Assembly: GCA_020634215.1 (NCBI GenBank)
Contig: JACKCD010000014.1
Span: 1-64,000, forward strand
From: Ardenticatenaceae bacterium
Lineage (GTDB): Bacteria > Chloroflexota > Anaerolineae > Promineifilales > Promineifilaceae
Direction of reading: 5' to 3'
Length of the DNA: 64,000 nucleotides
Of the stretch, positions 61,961 through 64,000 are shown in pieces; the first letter of the stretch is position 1, and every line of letters starts with the position of its first letter. The notes beneath the pieces were generated by a model, which worked only from the letters and a program-made list of their open reading frames with translations, did not search any database and was not told the DNA's origin. Made by a program: the position numbers and the translations under genes.

Positions 61961-62351
61961 CGGTATACAACATTCCCAAATCGCGCAAGACTGCATCCAA
62001 CGTTTGGCCGCGCATCAACGCTAACTCACCCACAGCTTGCATCCGTTCCACATTCAACGCTTCTGCCTTGTCAGCCAATGCTTGTAGTTCAACCAATTCA
62101 GCGTTTCTAAGCGTGTCTAATTCAAGACGCTCTGACAAATCTTGTAGACGAGCACGTTCATTCGCGTCCAACGTTGCCGCGTGAATACGGTCAACAAGCG
62201 CGATCTCGGATGATGGAATGGAAGGTGCTATTCGCTGCGCCCTCAAGCGTAACACTTCGTCAAGAAAATGGTCGAGTTCATCAACATCTAGCGCCCCAAC
62301 GGCCGCTAATAGCGCTTTTTGTGGAACAGTTATTTGGAGTGCTGTAGACAT
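61950..62351 (-). CDS. Helical partner protein of the HNH endonuclease
   Basis: A 133-aa, mostly alpha-helical protein (MSTALQITVPQKALLAAVGALDVDELDHFLDEVLRLRAQR..., then LERLELDTLRNAELVELQALADKAEALNVERMQAVGELALMRGQTLDAVLRDLGM). The VGALDVDELDHFLDEVLRLRAQR block is found in many short proteins encoded before HNH nucleases in cyanobacteria and Chloroflexota. The start at 62351 is taken because the upstream codons look non-coding. It may bind DNA or restrain the nuclease; neither is established. Confidence 0.82.
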   Translation of the reverse strand: MSTALQITVPQKALLAAVGALDVDELDHFLDEVLRLRAQRIAPSIPSSEIALVDRIHAATLDANERARLQDLSERLELDTLRNAELVELQALADKAEALNVERMQAVGELALMRGQTLDAVLRDLGMLYTDGA

Positions 62352-62436
62352 GGCTGCATTATACAGTAAACGACTACCGTTTGTCATTTGCCTATTGTTA
62401 GCGTTGTACAGGCACAAAGGCCAACAGTGGATTGGT

Positions 62437-64000
62437 CTACGCCACCGGATAATACTGCTCCAAATTCTCTTGCGTCAGGAAAACATGGTCAATGTAGACG
62501 GCCGGCGGCACGGATTCGCCGCGCAAAATTTGCAAAGCCAGTTCCATCAGCTTTTCGCCGTACCGTTCCGGCATGTAGGCGGTGGAGCCAATGATGCGGG
62601 AGCGAGGGTTGCGGATTTCGGAGCGGATGAGGCGGTCGCCACCCTGCCCCACAATGACCACATCCCTTTCGCGCTGGTTTTTGCGGGCGGCCTGGAGCGC
62701 CCCGAGGGCGGCTTCGTCGTTGAAGCAGATGATGGCGATGTGGCGGGCGTGGGGGATGGTGGGGAGGATGGTAGAAACGGCCGTTTCGCTCACCCCACTC
62801 GTATTGCCACAATCCAAATAGTGGGTGCGGCTGGCGGCGATGGAGCCTATGACTGCTTGTAGCCCGTTAATCTGTCCCTGAATACGGGCTTCGGGCAGGG
62901 AACCGGCGCGGGGTTCTTCCAGCACAAGCAAATGGTCAATACGGCCGTTCCATTCCCGCGCAACCCATTCCCCCAGCGCGACCCCGGCCAAATGGCCGGC
63001 GCGGTAATTGTCTACGCCAAAGAAGGTGGCACCAACCATGGGAATATCCACGGCGATAACAGGGATGTTGGCGCGGCGGAATTTGTCCATGATGAGGTTG
63101 CCGGTGCGGTAATCAATTTGGTATTCGATAGCGATGTTTACGTCCCGTTCAATGAGATGGTCGGCCATGTCCAGAGCGACCTGGCCGCTCAGTTTGTTGT
63201 CTACGATGACCAAGTCAATGTCACTACGATGAACGGCCGTTCTTTCCAACCCCCGCCGCACATCCACCGCAAACGGCAGCGCCTCACTTTGGTTGGCAAA
63301 ACCAATTGTCAGCCGGTTGCTGCTGGCATCACTAATAAACGAGCGCACCGTGTTTTCGCCACAAATCGTCAGGTTCATTTGAGCCTGCCGTATTTGCTGC
63401 ACAAACTCCGCTGAAACCTGGCTGTCTGTTACCAAATGGGAAAGCTGGGCGGCTGAAGCGAACGGAATAAGCCCTTGCTGCCCCATTTTGGCCGAATCAA
63501 CCAAGGCTACCACCCGGTCAGCGGCTGCCACCACCTTTTCCTTCAACTGGGCATCCTCAAACTCCCGCACCGTTAGCCCTCGATCCAGCGTGAAGCCAAT
63601 CCCAGAAATAAAAGCGGTGTTTAGGTGTAATGTTTCCAGCAGAGGCTCGTTGGGCGTGCCAATGGTGTAGAAGCCATCTTGCCCGACGCGACCACCCACC
63701 AAAATAACGGTGTGTTTGTTTTGTTCAGCCAGCGCCAGGGCCACGCGCAGCCCATTTGTCACCACCGTCAGCGACCGATCTTGCAAATGCGGCACCATGA
63801 GTTGCCCCGTTGTGCCAGCATCCAGCCAAATCGCGTCCCCTTCGTCCACCATTTCGGCGGCCCAGTGGGCAATGCGCTGTTTGGCACTCATGTTGGCAAC
63901 GGTGCTGGCTTTGGCCGTGCCGTTGAGGGGGCGCTCGGTCAGCACAGCTCCCCCGCGCACACGGCGCACCAGATGTTCTTCTTCGAGGGCGGTCAAATCG
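62437..64000 (-). CDS. DeoR-type regulator fused to a sugar-binding-protein domain (5' end outside window)
   Basis: The frame is open to the window edge, so the first part of the helix-turn-helix is missing. The visible start, DLTALEEEHLVRRVRGGAV, is the end of a DeoR HTH. Residues about 30-210 are the DeoRC sugar-phosphate sensor (WLDAGTTGQLMVPHL, VVTNGLRVALAL, ILVGGRV, AFISGIGFTLDRGLTVREFED, VVALVDSAKMGQQG). Residues about 225-520 are a periplasmic-binding-protein-like domain (LTICGENTVRSFISD, IDYRTGNLIMDKFRRANIPVIAVDIP, GVDNYRAGHLAGVALGEW, HIAIICFNDEAALGALQAARK, IIGSTAYMPERYGEKLMELALQIL), as in LacI regulators. Having two sugar sensors in one protein is unusual. It probably controls a sugar-use operon beyond the window. 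Confidence 0.9.
   Translation of the reverse strand, partial: DLTALEEEHLVRRVRGGAVLTERPLNGTAKASTVANMSAKQRIAHWAAEMVDEGDAIWLDAGTTGQLMVPHLQDRSLTVVTNGLRVALALAEQNKHTVILVGGRVGQDGFYTIGTPNEPLLETLHLNTAFISGIGFTLDRGLTVREFEDAQLKEKVVAAADRVVALVDSAKMGQQGLIPFASAAQLSHLVTDSQVSAEFVQQIRQAQMNLTICGENTVRSFISDASSNRLTIGFANQSEALPFAVDVRRGLERTAVHRSDIDLVIVDNKLSGQVALDMADHLIERDVNIAIEYQIDYRTGNLIMDKFRRANIPVIAVDIPMVGATFFGVDNYRAGHLAGVALGEWVAREWNGRIDHLLVLEEPRAGSLPEARIQGQINGLQAVIGSIAASRTHYLDCGNTSGVSETAVSTILPTIPHARHIAIICFNDEAALGALQAARKNQRERDVVIVGQGGDRLIRSEIRNPRSRIIGSTAYMPERYGEKLMELALQILRGESVPPAVYIDHVFLTQENLEQYYPVA

Noticed and set aside
1..64000. CRISPR arrays, rRNA and tRNA genes
   Set aside because: No regularly spaced 25-40-bp direct repeats, no rRNA-like blocks and no convincing cloverleaf with a TTCRA arm were seen by eye; an automated scan would be needed for certainty on tRNAs.

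Overview
The window is a dense, mostly protein-coding bacterial chromosome segment. It is G+C-rich over most of its length, with several clearly A+T-richer patches. I saw no rRNA, tRNA or CRISPR array. The mix of families (F420-type LLM oxidoreductase, STAND/LuxR regulators, CocE and type-B esterases, DUF1326/DUF2182 pair, FadN-type beta-oxidation) fits an Anaerolineae-like Chloroflexota genome; this placement is inference. A striking genomic signature is the palindrome ACGGCCGT, usually AACGGCCGTT. I counted about 70 copies by eye, inside genes and between them, where about 1 is expected by chance. It behaves like the cyanobacterial HIP1 repeat and serves as a marker: stretches without it tend to be A+T-richer or mobile.

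Layout. 1-8921: end of a glycerate 2-kinase gene, a phosphohexomutase, a LysM protein, a degenerate acetyl-CoA synthetase paralogue convergent with a canonical acs, a half-size EamA transporter and a lipoprotein. 9103-10677: first copy of a 1575-bp insertion sequence that replaced the last codons of a serine hydrolase gene. 12557-19346: FAD monooxygenase, DUF2200 protein, and a MerR-controlled operon (merR, MFS pump, LLM oxidoreductase, MFS pump fused to a TolB-like propeller). 19468-32377: a minus-strand catabolic cluster (two esterase/hydrolase types, GH3 glycosidase, SDR, two aldo/keto reductases, two carboxymuconolactone-decarboxylase-like proteins, two VOC proteins, a Gfo/Idh/MocA oxidoreductase, an EamA transporter). 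32406-33948: a frameshifted insertion sequence. 34174-39599: propeller protein, AraC regulator, then a scar where a K+ channel gene, a fatty-acyl-AMP ligase/aminotransferase megagene and a DUF2182 gene are all truncated. 39828-42406: a STAND/LuxR regulator split by a nine-G tract. 42844-51530: TetR-controlled beta-oxidation genes (two acyl-CoA dehydrogenases, fadN-like, thiolase) interspersed with HNH and toxin-antitoxin modules. 51649-53731: monooxygenase with a divergent TetR regulator.

53836-62351 is the most notable region. It is A+T-richer and has no ACGGCCGT for about 8.5 kb. It holds a compact operon of herA (ATPase/translocase), nurA (nuclease) and a TSPPY-type DNA methyltransferase. 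Its start/stop junctions are 2 nt apart. Two different insertion sequences interrupt it: the second copy of the 1575-bp element in nurA and an IS630-type element in the methyltransferase. Removing each element with one copy of its target duplication restores both frames exactly (477 and 378 codons of protein). Upstream lies an HNH endonuclease with an overlapping partner gene. I read this as a predicted DNA-processing/defence island, recently inactivated. The window ends inside a DeoR-type regulator fused to a sugar-binding-protein domain.
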